NCBI GenBank assembly: GCA_013911165.1
Contig: JACETR010000025.1
Span: forward strand, 1 to 34,883
Source: Planctomycetota bacterium
GTDB lineage: Bacteria > Planctomycetota > UBA8108 > UBA1146
Reading direction: 5' to 3'
DNA: 34,883 nt
The position numbers were made by a program, and so were the translations under genes. Positions 24,114 to 32,426 of this stretch are shown here, piece after piece. The notes beneath the pieces are model-generated. The model had not been told where the DNA came from. It made no database searches and was given only the letters and a program-made list of their open reading frames with translations. Positions within the stretch are counted from its first letter, which is position 1. Every line of letters starts with the position of its first letter.

Positions 24114-25640
24114 TCAGGAGCCAAACTGGATCCCCTGAGCCAGAGGCAACTCTTTCGAATAGTTGATAGTGCAAGTTTGGCGACGCATGTAAGCCTTCCA
24201 CGAGTCGGATCCCGATTCGCGACCACCACCGGTATCCTTCTCTCCTCCGAATGCTCCACCGATCTCTGCACCGCTGGTGCCGATATTGACGTTGGCAATA
24301 CCGCAGTCAGACCCCGCTGCAGAGAGGAATCGCTCAGATTCCTGAACATCCCGGGTAAAGATGGCACTGGAAAGACCCTGCGGTACTTCATTGTGCCAAC
24401 CGATGACTTCGTCAAGATCCGAATAACGCATCAGGTAAAGAACAGGTGCAAAAGTTTCTTCGTGAACGATGGGCATATCATGCTTCGCGCGGACGAGGGT
24501 CGGCTGAACGTAATGCCCCCCTGCCGGTGCATCACCCTGATGACGATCTCCACCCAGAATCACCTCACCGCCCTGGGCTTTCGCCTGCTCGAGGGCATCG
24601 AGCATTCCGCCCACTGCCTGCTCATTGATCAGGGGCCCCATCAGCACCCCTTCATCCAGCGGGTTGCCGATAGTGACCTGTTGGTATGCCTCCAGCAGTC
24701 TCGATTCGAGTTCATCGGCGATGCTCTCATGCATGAAGAGACGTCGAGTGGTCGTGCAACGCTGACCAGAGGTTCCACAGGCTCCAAAGAGAACTGCCCG
24801 GGTGACCAGATCGAGATCTGCGTTCTCGGTCACGATGATGCCGTTGTTTCCACCCAGCTCCAAAAGGCTGCGACCCAGACGCTGTCCCACTACTTCGGCA
24901 ACCCTGCGCCCCATTCGGCAAGAACCGGTAGCACTGATCAGCGGCAATCGGCGATCGGCAATCATCGCCTCACCGACGGGATCAGCGTCCCCGACGATCA
25001 GACCAAAAATCGGCGGAGCCTTCATGTCATCGAGGACTGCCTGGGCGATGCGATGGGTTGCCACAGCACACAAAGCGGTCGCCGGAGAGGGTTTCCAAAT
25101 GACCGCATCCCCACACACTGCTGCGACAAGGGCGTTCCATGACCAGACGGCAACAGGAAAGTTGAATGCGGTGATGCAGCCGACCACTCCCAAAGGATGC
25201 CACTGTTCATACATGCGGTGACCGGGTCTCTCGGAGTGCATAGACAATCCGTACAACTGCCTCGACAAACCCACCGAGAAATCGGCGATGTCGATCATCT
25301 CCTGAACTTCACCGAGTCCCTCCGGAAGGATCTTTCCCATCTCGGCAGTGACCAACTCGCCCAAAGGCTGTTTGTAGTCTCTCAGCGCCTCACCAATTCT
25401 CCGAACCACTTCACCTCGCTGGGGTGCCGGCCAGTTGCGCCACTCGAGAAAAGCCTGATGCGTCGAATTGATAACAGCTTCGTAATCTTCCAGTGACCCG
25501 CAAGTCACCGATCCGAGAGCAGAACCGTCGATCGGTGAATGGCTGGTCAAAGACCCGCCAGCACCCTCGAGCCACTGATCAGAAAAGACACCCGAGTGAT
25601 TTTCGGGAAGTCCCAGGGTTTTCAGAAATGAGCGATCCAT
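24114..25640 (-). CDS. Aldehyde dehydrogenase, ALDH7-like (alpha-aminoadipate semialdehyde dehydrogenase type)
   Basis: An NAD(P)-dependent aldehyde dehydrogenase of 508 residues. The catalytic Glu261 is in LLELGGNNGIIV and the nucleophile Cys295 in GTSGQRCTTTRRLF. The cofactor-binding IWKPSPATAL and AFNFPVAVWSWNAL motifs are present. The ELGGNN form (rather than ELGGK/S) and the C-terminal IGGAFGGEKDTGGGRESGSD, followed by WKAYMRR and a PLAQGIQF ending, are typical of the ALDH7/antiquitin and AmaB group, which oxidises alpha-aminoadipate semialdehyde in lysine breakdown or related aldehydes. It stands alone on the minus strand with no lysine-pathway neighbours in view, so the physiological substrate is open. 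Confidence 0.92.
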   Translation of the reverse strand: MDRSFLKTLGLPENHSGVFSDQWLEGAGGSLTSHSPIDGSALGSVTCGSLEDYEAVINSTHQAFLEWRNWPAPQRGEVVRRIGEALRDYKQPLGELVTAEMGKILPEGLGEVQEMIDIADFSVGLSRQLYGLSMHSERPGHRMYEQWHPLGVVGCITAFNFPVAVWSWNALVAAVCGDAVIWKPSPATALCAVATHRIAQAVLDDMKAPPIFGLIVGDADPVGEAMIADRRLPLISATGSCRMGRRVAEVVGQRLGRSLLELGGNNGIIVTENADLDLVTRAVLFGACGTSGQRCTTTRRLFMHESIADELESRLLEAYQQVTIGNPLDEGVLMGPLINEQAVGGMLDALEQAKAQGGEVILGGDRHQGDAPAGGHYVQPTLVRAKHDMPIVHEETFAPVLYLMRYSDLDEVIGWHNEVPQGLSSAIFTRDVQESERFLSAAGSDCGIANVNIGTSGAEIGGAFGGEKDTGGGRESGSDSWKAYMRRQTCTINYSKELPLAQGIQFGS

Positions 25641-26469
25641 GATCTTCAGCCTTTCTCACACCAACTCCGGGAAATCGGCCCGAGGTGGAATTCCGATTAG
25701 ACAGATGGGAGCAGTCCCCTGATCGTCCGGAGGACTTGCACTTCTCCCTGTCACCTGTTCGGTCAACAAGGTAAGGCTGTACAGGGTCAAAATCGAGGGA
25801 ACCCGCCCACTGAAACTCTGCGCAGTGACGGTGCAGAGAAAGAAGAATCGCTTTTCGAAACCAGGGATTGACTGCGACTTCGGCAATCAATGCCGACCTT
25901 CCCTGCTGTGGGCCAATCCACTCCCCAATGCCTCATGGAAGTGTCGGAATCATAGACGGAGTTGCCTCAATCGGGGTCATTTCGACAGGTCCGTGCTTTA
26001 CAAAGTGTCAGCAGCCCTTCTTTTCTTGCCCTGAACAACCCATTCAGGACTGTCTAAGTCGGTTTTTTTGCAACTCCCCCCTCTCAAGGCCCGAAAATCA
26101 TGTGTACAATCGGGGGGTTCCGATATTAGGGTTCGACTCACTCCCGGTCATTAACGGGAATGCTGAATCCCGCGGAGCGTGAAAATCTGTGTTCTGCATT
26201 GGCCCGGCCCTGATTGTGCAGGATCTTCCAGGATCCTGTATTTCATTGGGCAACCCGCTATTGAGGCCAATCTGAAAGACACGGGATTTGCTCGGGCTTG
26301 GTTAGACACATTTTGGTTGAAATTTGAATGCTGAATAGCGGGTGACACCGACGTTCGGACATTCGTCTTTTTGAAAATCATTCTGGAAAACGGCCGTATA
26401 CCACGCAGCGGTTTTTTCAGGATTCTGAGTTGAAGGTATTTTGGAACCCCTCTGAAAGGGAGTCAAAAG
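25641..26469. promoter_or_regulatory. 829-nt gap upstream of the first surface-protein gene, structured, no gene seen
   Basis: No frame here has coding character. Inverted and direct repeats cluster in the right half. A perfect 10-bp inverted repeat ACCCGCTATT/AATAGCGGGT lies at 26253-26262 and 26334-26343. An 11-bp direct repeat GAATGCTGAAT occurs at 26158-26168 and 26326-26336. A 7-bp hairpin CAGGATC/GATCCTG spans 26219-26238. CGGGA at 26155-26159 can pair with TCCCG on either side (26142-26146 or 26168-26172). A weak CCTGAA/TTCAGG hairpin at 26030-26048 is followed after 14 nt by a T-run. The repeats suggest a long structured 5' leader; no promoter could be called firmly. Confidence 0.45.
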
Positions 26470-29400
26470 ATGAAGCGTTTCATATTTTTTGCGGCAATCC
26501 TGGCTATTTCGGCCCTGATTCCGTTGGGTAATGCAGGGGCGCAGCCTCTCAATGATGAGTGCCTGACTGCTGAAGCTGTCGGCGAGGGCTCCTTCCCCTG
26601 GGACAACACCGGGTCACTGATCGAAGGCCCCATTGACTGCGACGCAAATATGGCCACTGACGTGTGGTTCCTTTACACCCCCACCGCCTCCGGCAATGCC
26701 GTGATCGAGACTTGTCTCGGTGGTGGTACCAATGACGACACTGTTCTGATTGTCTATGACGGTCTTGCCGGTTGCCCGACTGCCGGTGCGCCATGCCTCG
26801 CTTCCGGTGACGACGAGTGCGAAAACGTCGCCGGTGGAGCCGGTTTCATGTCTCAGGTTCAGATTCCCGTGATCGCCGGTGACAACTACTACGTTCAGGT
26901 CGGCGGCTGGAATGGTGCTCAAGGAGACGGAACGCTCAACATCTTCTTCCCCGCAGCAGAGATTTGTGACGACGGCGTCGACAACGACGTCGATGGCCTG
27001 ATCGATTGCTTTGACCCGGACTGCGTTGGAGCTCCGAACTGCTTCGAGGGTGACGCTGCCACCTGTGGCGATGGCCTCGACAACGACGGTGACGGCACCA
27101 TCGACTGCCTGGACATCGATTGCGCCGGAATTCCTCCTTGCGGAATCGAGATCTGCGATGACGGCATCGACAACGACGGTGACGGTGTCATCGACTGTTT
27201 CGATACCGACTGCATCGGTGACCCCTTCTGCTTCGAAGGTGATGCTGCCACCTGTGGTGACGGTATCGACAACGACGGCGACGGAGCCATTGACTGTGCA
27301 GATGCCGACTGCGGTGGTATTGGCCCCTGTGGACTTGAAATCTGTGATGACGGCCTCGACAACGACGGTGACGGCCTGATCGACTGCGTCGACACTGTCG
27401 ATTGCCCGGTCGGAGTCCCCGGTTGCCTCGCTCCGGATAATAACGAGTGTGATACGGCTACCCCGATTGCGTGTGGCGATATCGTGACCGGATTCACCAA
27501 TCTGGCCACACCTTCTACGCTCCCCACTTGTATCACCACTAACGGAACCGGTGGTGCGGTTTACTACACCCACACTGGTACCGGCTTCACGACGATTGCC
27601 ACCACTTGCAGCGGCACCGCACAGTACGACACCAAGATCAGTGTCTACGAGGGCGACTGCCTCACTCCGATTTGTGTGGGTGGTAACGACGACAACTGCA
27701 CCGGAGGCTCTTCCGGCCTCCTTTCCACCGTCCTCTGGGATTCGGTGGCAGGTGTTGAGTACATCATTGTCGTCCATGGCTTCGGTGCTTCTCAGGGCCT
27801 TTACGAGCTCACCCTGACCTGTGCTTCCGGTGGCGAGATTTGTGACAACGGTGTCGATGACGACCTTGACGGCGACATTGACTGCCTGGATGCAGACTGC
27901 GGTGGAGACCCTGTTTGCGGTACTGAAATCTGCGACGACGGCATCGACAATGACGGTGACACCCTCGCCGACTGTGCCGATCCGGACTGTGCCACTGCAC
28001 CTCTCTGCTTCGAGGGAGACGATGTCTCCTGTGCCGACGGTATCGACAACGATCTCGATGGCCTCACGGACTGCTTCGATCCGGATTGCGTCAACACCAC
28101 TCCATGTCCGGGTGCTGCCAACGACACCTGTGACAACGCTGAGCTGGTGAGTGAAGGTAACTTTGCCTGGGACAACACTGTCTCTACCACTGCTGGTCCT
28201 GTGGACTGCGATGCCAACATGACCAACGATGTTTGGTTCCTCTACACCGCAACTCTCGATGGTACTGCTGTGATCCAAACCTGCGATGGTGGTGGATCCA
28301 GCGACGATACTGTTCTGATCGTCTACGATGGTCTCGCTGGTTGCCCGACTGCGGGTGCAACCTGCCTCGCTTCCGGTGACGACAACTGCACCAACGTTGC
28401 GGGTGGCGCTGCCTTCATGTCTTCCGCTGAGATTCCCGTGATCTCCGGCGAAAGCTACTACATTCAGGTCGGTGGTTGGAACGGTACCCTGGGTGCTGGT
28501 TTCCTCGACATCAACGTCAGCTGTGGTGCCACGGCCATCGGCAACTTCATTGCTATCTACGACTGTGCCACCAGCACCTCAAACCTGACTTGGGACGACG
28601 GTGGATTCGATACCTACGACGTTCTTCGTGACGGTGTTGTTCTGGCCGCTGGCCTCGCTGCAGGAACCACTTCCTACACCGATTCCACTGCACTCAGCAA
28701 CGGTACCTACGAGTACACCGTGACGGGTAACTGCGCTTCCGGCAGTGCCGTTTCCGCTTCGGTCTTTGTCAACGTCTCCTGCGCCAGTGGCGGAGAGACC
28801 GACATCATCTTCAAGACGGAAACTGATCTCGGACAAATCAACAGTTCTGCAGCTCTTGAGGCTGCCCTGACCGCCAACGGCCTCAGCTTCCTGACCGTGG
28901 TGGACTTCCCGGCTTCCCAGCTGGGTAACGTCATTGGCACCTACGAGCGCGTCTGGGTCTGCAGTGGTACCTTCCCCGAGGATGGTCCCCTGACGACCGC
29001 AGATTCCGATGCTCTGGCCCTTTGGGTCGAAGCCGGCATCGGCGTTTACTTCGAGGGTGGCGACATGTGGGGCTTCGCTCCCACCGTTGGAGCCTTCGAA
29101 GGTTATGACGGCATTATCTCCGCTCTGGATGGTGACGACACCTTCCTCAGTGTCAGTGGTCTGGACACACTTCTCGGTGTGGACTTCAGTGGAATCCAGA
29201 ACGTCCCTTACAACCAGGACGCTGCAGGAAACGACTGGACCGACCAGTTGACTGTTGGACCTGAAGCAGGTGGACCGAATGTCGGCGCCATCTGGCAAGA
29301 GGGTAACGGTGCCTACATCACCGGAGCGTACAGCCAAAACCAGGATCTTGCGGGCTCACCGATCGGTAACGTGCTCGTCCAGTCCTGGGAGTTTGGTGGT

Positions 29401-29748
29401 TACGGTGGCGATCAGGTTCTGTTGGCTGCCGATATCATTGCTGCCCTCGGTGGTGGTGGTGGCGGACCGACCCTTCCTGAGTTTGTCCGTGGTGACTGCA
29501 ACGCTGACGGCGGATTCAACATCGCAGACTCCATCTTCCTGCTGGCAGCCCTCTTCAGTGGTGGCCCTGCTGGAACCTGTCTGGATTCCTGCGACGCCAA
29601 CGACGACGGCGGTATCAACATTGCGGACGCGATCTACGCTCTCGCAGCCCTGTTCAGTGGCGGACCCGCTCCGACACCGACCAGCTGCGGAATCGATCAG
29701 ACCGACACTGATCCGCTCGACTGTGCTTCCTTCCCGCCCTGCCCCTAG
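26470..29748 (+). CDS. Large secreted Cys/Asp-repeat protein with dockerin-like C-terminus
   Basis: A 1092-residue secreted protein. A signal peptide ([19 protein letters not shown], cleaved near GAQ) is followed by a beta-sandwich module (~25-160, [29 protein letters not shown]). Five Cys/Asp repeats of the form [18 protein letters not shown]4-C occupy 164-319, a second sandwich 320-452, three more repeats 456-546, a third sandwich close in sequence to the first 550-690, and an Fn3-like module about 700-775. Residues 776-1003 form an alpha/beta domain with [20 protein letters not shown] that recalls class I amidotransferase-like folds. The end holds two dockerin-like repeats ([19 protein letters not shown] and [18 protein letters not shown]) and a short Cys tail ending CP. 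AGGGAG lies 7 nt before the ATG. DxDxDG loops suggest calcium binding. Function is unknown; a surface role is likely. Confidence 0.88.
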   Translation: MKRFIFFAAILAISALIPLGNAGAQPLNDECLTAEAVGEGSFPWDNTGSLIEGPIDCDANMATDVWFLYTPTASGNAVIETCLGGGTNDDTVLIVYDGLAGCPTAGAPCLASGDDECENVAGGAGFMSQVQIPVIAGDNYYVQVGGWNGAQGDGTLNIFFPAAEICDDGVDNDVDGLIDCFDPDCVGAPNCFEGDAATCGDGLDNDGDGTIDCLDIDCAGIPPCGIEICDDGIDNDGDGVIDCFDTDCIGDPFCFEGDAATCGDGIDNDGDGAIDCADADCGGIGPCGLEICDDGLDNDGDGLIDCVDTVDCPVGVPGCLAPDNNECDTATPIACGDIVTGFTNLATPSTLPTCITTNGTGGAVYYTHTGTGFTTIATTCSGTAQYDTKISVYEGDCLTPICVGGNDDNCTGGSSGLLSTVLWDSVAGVEYIIVVHGFGASQGLYELTLTCASGGEICDNGVDDDLDGDIDCLDADCGGDPVCGTEICDDGIDNDGDTLADCADPDCATAPLCFEGDDVSCADGIDNDLDGLTDCFDPDCVNTTPCPGAANDTCDNAELVSEGNFAWDNTVSTTAGPVDCDANMTNDVWFLYTATLDGTAVIQTCDGGGSSDDTVLIVYDGLAGCPTAGATCLASGDDNCTNVAGGAAFMSSAEIPVISGESYYIQVGGWNGTLGAGFLDINVSCGATAIGNFIAIYDCATSTSNLTWDDGGFDTYDVLRDGVVLAAGLAAGTTSYTDSTALSNGTYEYTVTGNCASGSAVSASVFVNVSCASGGETDIIFKTETDLGQINSSAALEAALTANGLSFLTVVDFPASQLGNVIGTYERVWVCSGTFPEDGPLTTADSDALALWVEAGIGVYFEGGDMWGFAPTVGAFEGYDGIISALDGDDTFLSVSGLDTLLGVDFSGIQNVPYNQDAAGNDWTDQLTVGPEAGGPNVGAIWQEGNGAYITGAYSQNQDLAGSPIGNVLVQSWEFGGYGGDQVLLAADIIAALGGGGGGPTLPEFVRGDCNADGGFNIADSIFLLAALFSGGPAGTCLDSCDANDDGGINIADAIYALAALFSGGPAPTPTSCGIDQTDTDPLDCASFPPCP

Positions 29749-29796
29749 GCTTGGCCGGAAGTTCTGAAGCCTTTCCTTGTTCGGGAAGGTTTCGTG

Positions 29797-29834
29797 AAGG
29801 GCCTCTCTGCAATCGCAGAGGGGCCCTTTTTTTG
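29797..29834 (+). terminator. Rho-independent terminator after the 1092-residue protein gene
   Basis: A 14-bp stem (left arm AAGGGCCTCTCTGC at 29797-29810, right arm GCAGAGGGGCCCTT, one G-U pair) with an AATC loop is followed by TTTTTTTG. It lies 48 nt after the stop codon and separates this gene from the next, so the two surface-protein genes are not one simple operon. Confidence 0.93.
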
Positions 29835-30092
29835 TTTTTCAATTTAGTCTCCACCTGCAATTCCCAATCCGTGGCCAATGGCCACGACCCCCGGGAATCT
29901 CGTTGAGGTTCGACATTCCCAAATGTCAGACCTGTCATTCGTGACAGTACTGCCAGAAGCGTCCCTCACCCCTCGCTTGCCACTCCCCCCCCCGCTAGTC
30001 TTGTGATCACAAATATGACAAAGGGCGGCCAAATCCCGCTTCTGTTCATACAGGAGCAACCTATATCACTGTCCTTGATGGGGAAGATGAAG
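29835..30092 (+). promoter_or_regulatory. Upstream region of the second surface-protein gene with three tandem hairpins and a 12-bp palindrome
   Basis: The stretch between the terminator and the next start has no gene but is dense in perfect inverted repeats: CGTGGCC-AAT-GGCCACG (29870-29886), GACATT-CCCA-AATGTC (29912-29927) and CTGTCA-TTCG-TGACAG (29932-29947). The uninterrupted palindrome TTGTGATCACAA follows at 30001-30012. The palindrome resembles the half-sites used by CRP/FNR or Rex-type regulators but lacks their spacer. The hairpins could be a structured leader or operators. Roles are inferred. Confidence 0.5.
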
Positions 30093-32135
30093 ATGCCACG
30101 AATGACTTCTGCCCGGATTTTGGGCAAGGGGATCCACTCCCGGATTCCAGTCCTGGTTCTGATACTGATCATTGAGTTCATCGCCTCAGATGTGATGGCC
30201 CAGGGGATTCCGCGTGGATTGCTTGAACAGGACCGGAACTCTGCCACTTCAACGGCACCGATGAATCCTTCGGATCTTCTGGCAGGGCCCTTCCCCCTTT
30301 CCGGGACCAGTGCCTATGGCATCTGCTTCATGCCGGACAACAATCCCTGGGCTCAACCCATCGTGGTCGTCGCCGAACTCTTCAGCGCAGAGAGCTGGGT
30401 CTACGACGCCCTGACCCTTTCCCCTATTGGGCCAATACTGAATCCTCCCGCAGGGATCTCCGTGACAGGTGTGACGACCGATGGAACATGGCTTTACTGG
30501 GGTGTGATCAATCCACCAGGACCCAATGAAATCTGGCGCTCCAATCCGGACGGAACAGATCCCCTGCTCGTCGGCATCGCAGATATTCAGGGCGGAGGAT
30601 TCATTGGAGGATTGAGCTGGGATGGAGCGGACGGTATCTGGGCAGCAGATATCACAGCGGATCGTTATGACCTGCTCTCCATCAACGATGGATCCTATCT
30701 CGGAAATTCAGTGAACCATCCCGATGGTAACGGGCTCGGAAACGGCTTGGCGTTTCGAGCAGACTGCAACCGGCTCAGCATTCCCCATGGGCATGATCTT
30801 GCTGGACGCGTCACCACCCTCTCTTCCGTATCCACTCAAAGTTCCATTGCACTGGCACCGGTCGATTTGAGTAATCACGGTTTCTTTATCAATGGCGTCG
30901 AGAGTTCGAGACCCGCTTCAGCACCGAATGCAGATCCATTCGGAATCTCTTCCTATTGGGTGGTCGACAACTCGAGTAACACCATTTCAGTGGTCGAGGG
31001 ACACGATGATTGCCCAACCCTGATTCCTGCACTGAGCGGGTTTTCCTGCTCCTCCTTGAGCGACGGAACTCTCCTTGCTTCATGGGATCCGGGCACTTCT
31101 GTAGATAACGTTGAAATTCGTGTGAATGGAATATTGGTCGACACCGTGCCTGCGAACCCGGGAAGTTGGGCAGGCGTGACAACCAATCTTCCTTCCCTGA
31201 TACGCATTGAGGCGCAAGGATTTTCAGGCAGCAGTTGGACCCCATCTGTCAGTTGCGACCTGTTGGCACCGGGTTGTGATCCCGCATCTGTTGAGATCAG
31301 TCATAGTGTGGATACAGAAATCTTCACTCAGGGAACACCCTTTTGTGGAGATGCGACCGGTCATCAGGCCCAATCGCTATGGCGACTTCTTTCCCCGTGT
31401 GAAAGCCCCTTTCTACTCAGTAATGGCATGGTCCTCGAGGCGATCCGCATCGGCATTGAAAACTCCAATCCGGGAACCGGTTTTACGACACAACCTCTCG
31501 TCCTGCGGATTTATGAAGATCAGACCGGGTCCGGGATCAACGATCCTTCATTGCTGGATTTGATTCATGAACAAACCTTCGAAATACCGGCATTCGAAAT
31601 GTCCCACATGTGCCTGACTCTGGACAACCCTGTGGAACTCCCTTGTGGCATGAATGTGGCGGTAGAATTTCATCTTCCTGACGGCACTGCAAATGGCCAT
31701 CTGCTGATTCTGGGAACCAACGACTCCGGGGAGTCCGATCCCACCCGATTCTCAGCTCCGTTCTGTGGCAATGATCTTCCAATTCCACTTTCAGATCTGG
31801 GGTACCCGGACGCTCATCTCATCGCCTCATTCAGGGGCTCCTTCATCGCTTCACCCTTTCGCCGGGGCGACATCAACGGTGACGATTCGGTCAACCTTGC
31901 CGATGGCATCTTCCTTCTCGAGTCACTTTTTGTTCCAGGGTCGGCCATGGTCGATTGTCGGGATGCTGCGGATTGCAATGACGACGAAGGGGTCAATCTG
32001 GCGGATGCCATCTATCTGCTCTCCCACCTCTTTGTTCCGGGATCTCCAGGCCTGCCCGAGCCGGAAGGGTCCTGTGGAGAGGATCCCACGGAAGCGGCGC
32101 TCCTGACCTGCGACGAATCGGTAAATTGTCCCTGA
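30093..32135 (+). CDS. Secreted protein with beta-propeller-like region and dockerin-like C-terminus
   Basis: About 680 residues from the ATG at 30093 (GGGGA 8 nt upstream); several in-frame ATGs lie within 25 nt, so the start is uncertain. A signal segment (SRIPVLVLILIIEFIAS, cleaved near VMAQ) is followed by a region of repeated short strands (GVTTDGTWLYWGVI, GLSWDGADGIWAADI, SSYWVVDNSSNTISVV) that reads like a beta-propeller. Next come an Fn3-like module (DGTLLASWDPGTSVDNVEIR), a Cys-containing beta domain (CGDATGHQAQSLWRLLSPCE to MNVAVEFHLPDG), and two dockerin-like repeats (FRRGDINGDDSVNLADGIFL and DEGVNLADAIYLLSHLF). The tail has the same SCG...C...CP pattern as its upstream neighbour. 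Codon use is less biased than in its two neighbours. Function unknown; probably surface-bound. Confidence 0.82.
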   Translation: MPRMTSARILGKGIHSRIPVLVLILIIEFIASDVMAQGIPRGLLEQDRNSATSTAPMNPSDLLAGPFPLSGTSAYGICFMPDNNPWAQPIVVVAELFSAESWVYDALTLSPIGPILNPPAGISVTGVTTDGTWLYWGVINPPGPNEIWRSNPDGTDPLLVGIADIQGGGFIGGLSWDGADGIWAADITADRYDLLSINDGSYLGNSVNHPDGNGLGNGLAFRADCNRLSIPHGHDLAGRVTTLSSVSTQSSIALAPVDLSNHGFFINGVESSRPASAPNADPFGISSYWVVDNSSNTISVVEGHDDCPTLIPALSGFSCSSLSDGTLLASWDPGTSVDNVEIRVNGILVDTVPANPGSWAGVTTNLPSLIRIEAQGFSGSSWTPSVSCDLLAPGCDPASVEISHSVDTEIFTQGTPFCGDATGHQAQSLWRLLSPCESPFLLSNGMVLEAIRIGIENSNPGTGFTTQPLVLRIYEDQTGSGINDPSLLDLIHEQTFEIPAFEMSHMCLTLDNPVELPCGMNVAVEFHLPDGTANGHLLILGTNDSGESDPTRFSAPFCGNDLPIPLSDLGYPDAHLIASFRGSFIASPFRRGDINGDDSVNLADGIFLLESLFVPGSAMVDCRDAADCNDDEGVNLADAIYLLSHLFVPGSPGLPEPEGSCGEDPTEAALLTCDESVNCP

Positions 32136-32426
32136 AACACTCCCCAAGACTGAATTAGGCTTTTTTGAGCCCGGAGCGGGTGCTTGACCCGTGCTGAATG
32201 TCCGGTAAATTTGAAGTTAATGGGCTAAATGTAACTTTGTGACAACTTGCGGTGCTTTCAGGTGGTCTGAAGGATCGGAGTCCCTCCGATTATCAGGTGT
32301 TCATCAGGGCATGTGCTTCTGTCATGACTTTTTGATTTGTTTTTATTCCTGCGAGGAATTTTAACTTTCGCAATGGATATCCGAATTCCGGTAAAGGGAT
32401 TCATTAACCAGGAAGGGTTTTCACCT
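32136..32426 (+). promoter_or_regulatory. Upstream region of the third surface-protein gene: candidate promoter and tandem hairpins
   Basis: A plausible sigma-70-type promoter is TTGACC (32184-32189), a 16-nt spacer, and TAAATT (32206-32211), leaving a leader of about 210 nt. In the leader are two adjacent perfect hairpins, TTCAG-GTGGT-CTGAA (32257-32271) and ATCGGAG-TCC-CTCCGAT (32274-32290), followed 35 nt later by a T-rich stretch. A short CGGGT/ACCCG repeat (32177-32191) overlaps the -35 box. The ribosome binding site GGAAGGG lies 9 nt before the ATG at 32427. Confidence 0.45.

Noticed and set aside
26030..26069. CCTGAA/TTCAGG hairpin followed by a T-run as a terminator
   Set aside because: The stem is only 6 bp and the T-run begins about 14 nt after it; there is also no plus-strand gene upstream to terminate.
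25868..26182. A 104-codon open frame in the gap before the first surface-protein gene
   Set aside because: No ribosome binding site, no recognisable domain, atypical codon use, and it overlaps inverted repeats that better explain the region.
26959..28107. Regularly spaced repeats that might suggest a CRISPR array
   Set aside because: The repeats are in frame, diverged at third codon positions and encode a Cys/Asp protein repeat; no constant repeat with unique spacers is present.
26614..28278. A 554-codon open frame on the minus strand
   Set aside because: It is antisense to the Cys/Asp repeat region of the first surface protein. The repeated GAC/GGT codons keep the opposite frame free of stops; the product is a Val/Asp-rich artefact.
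30001..30012. TTGTGATCACAA as a definite Rex, CRP or FNR site
   Set aside because: It matches the outer half-sites but lacks the spacer these regulators need, so it is recorded only as a palindrome of unknown role.
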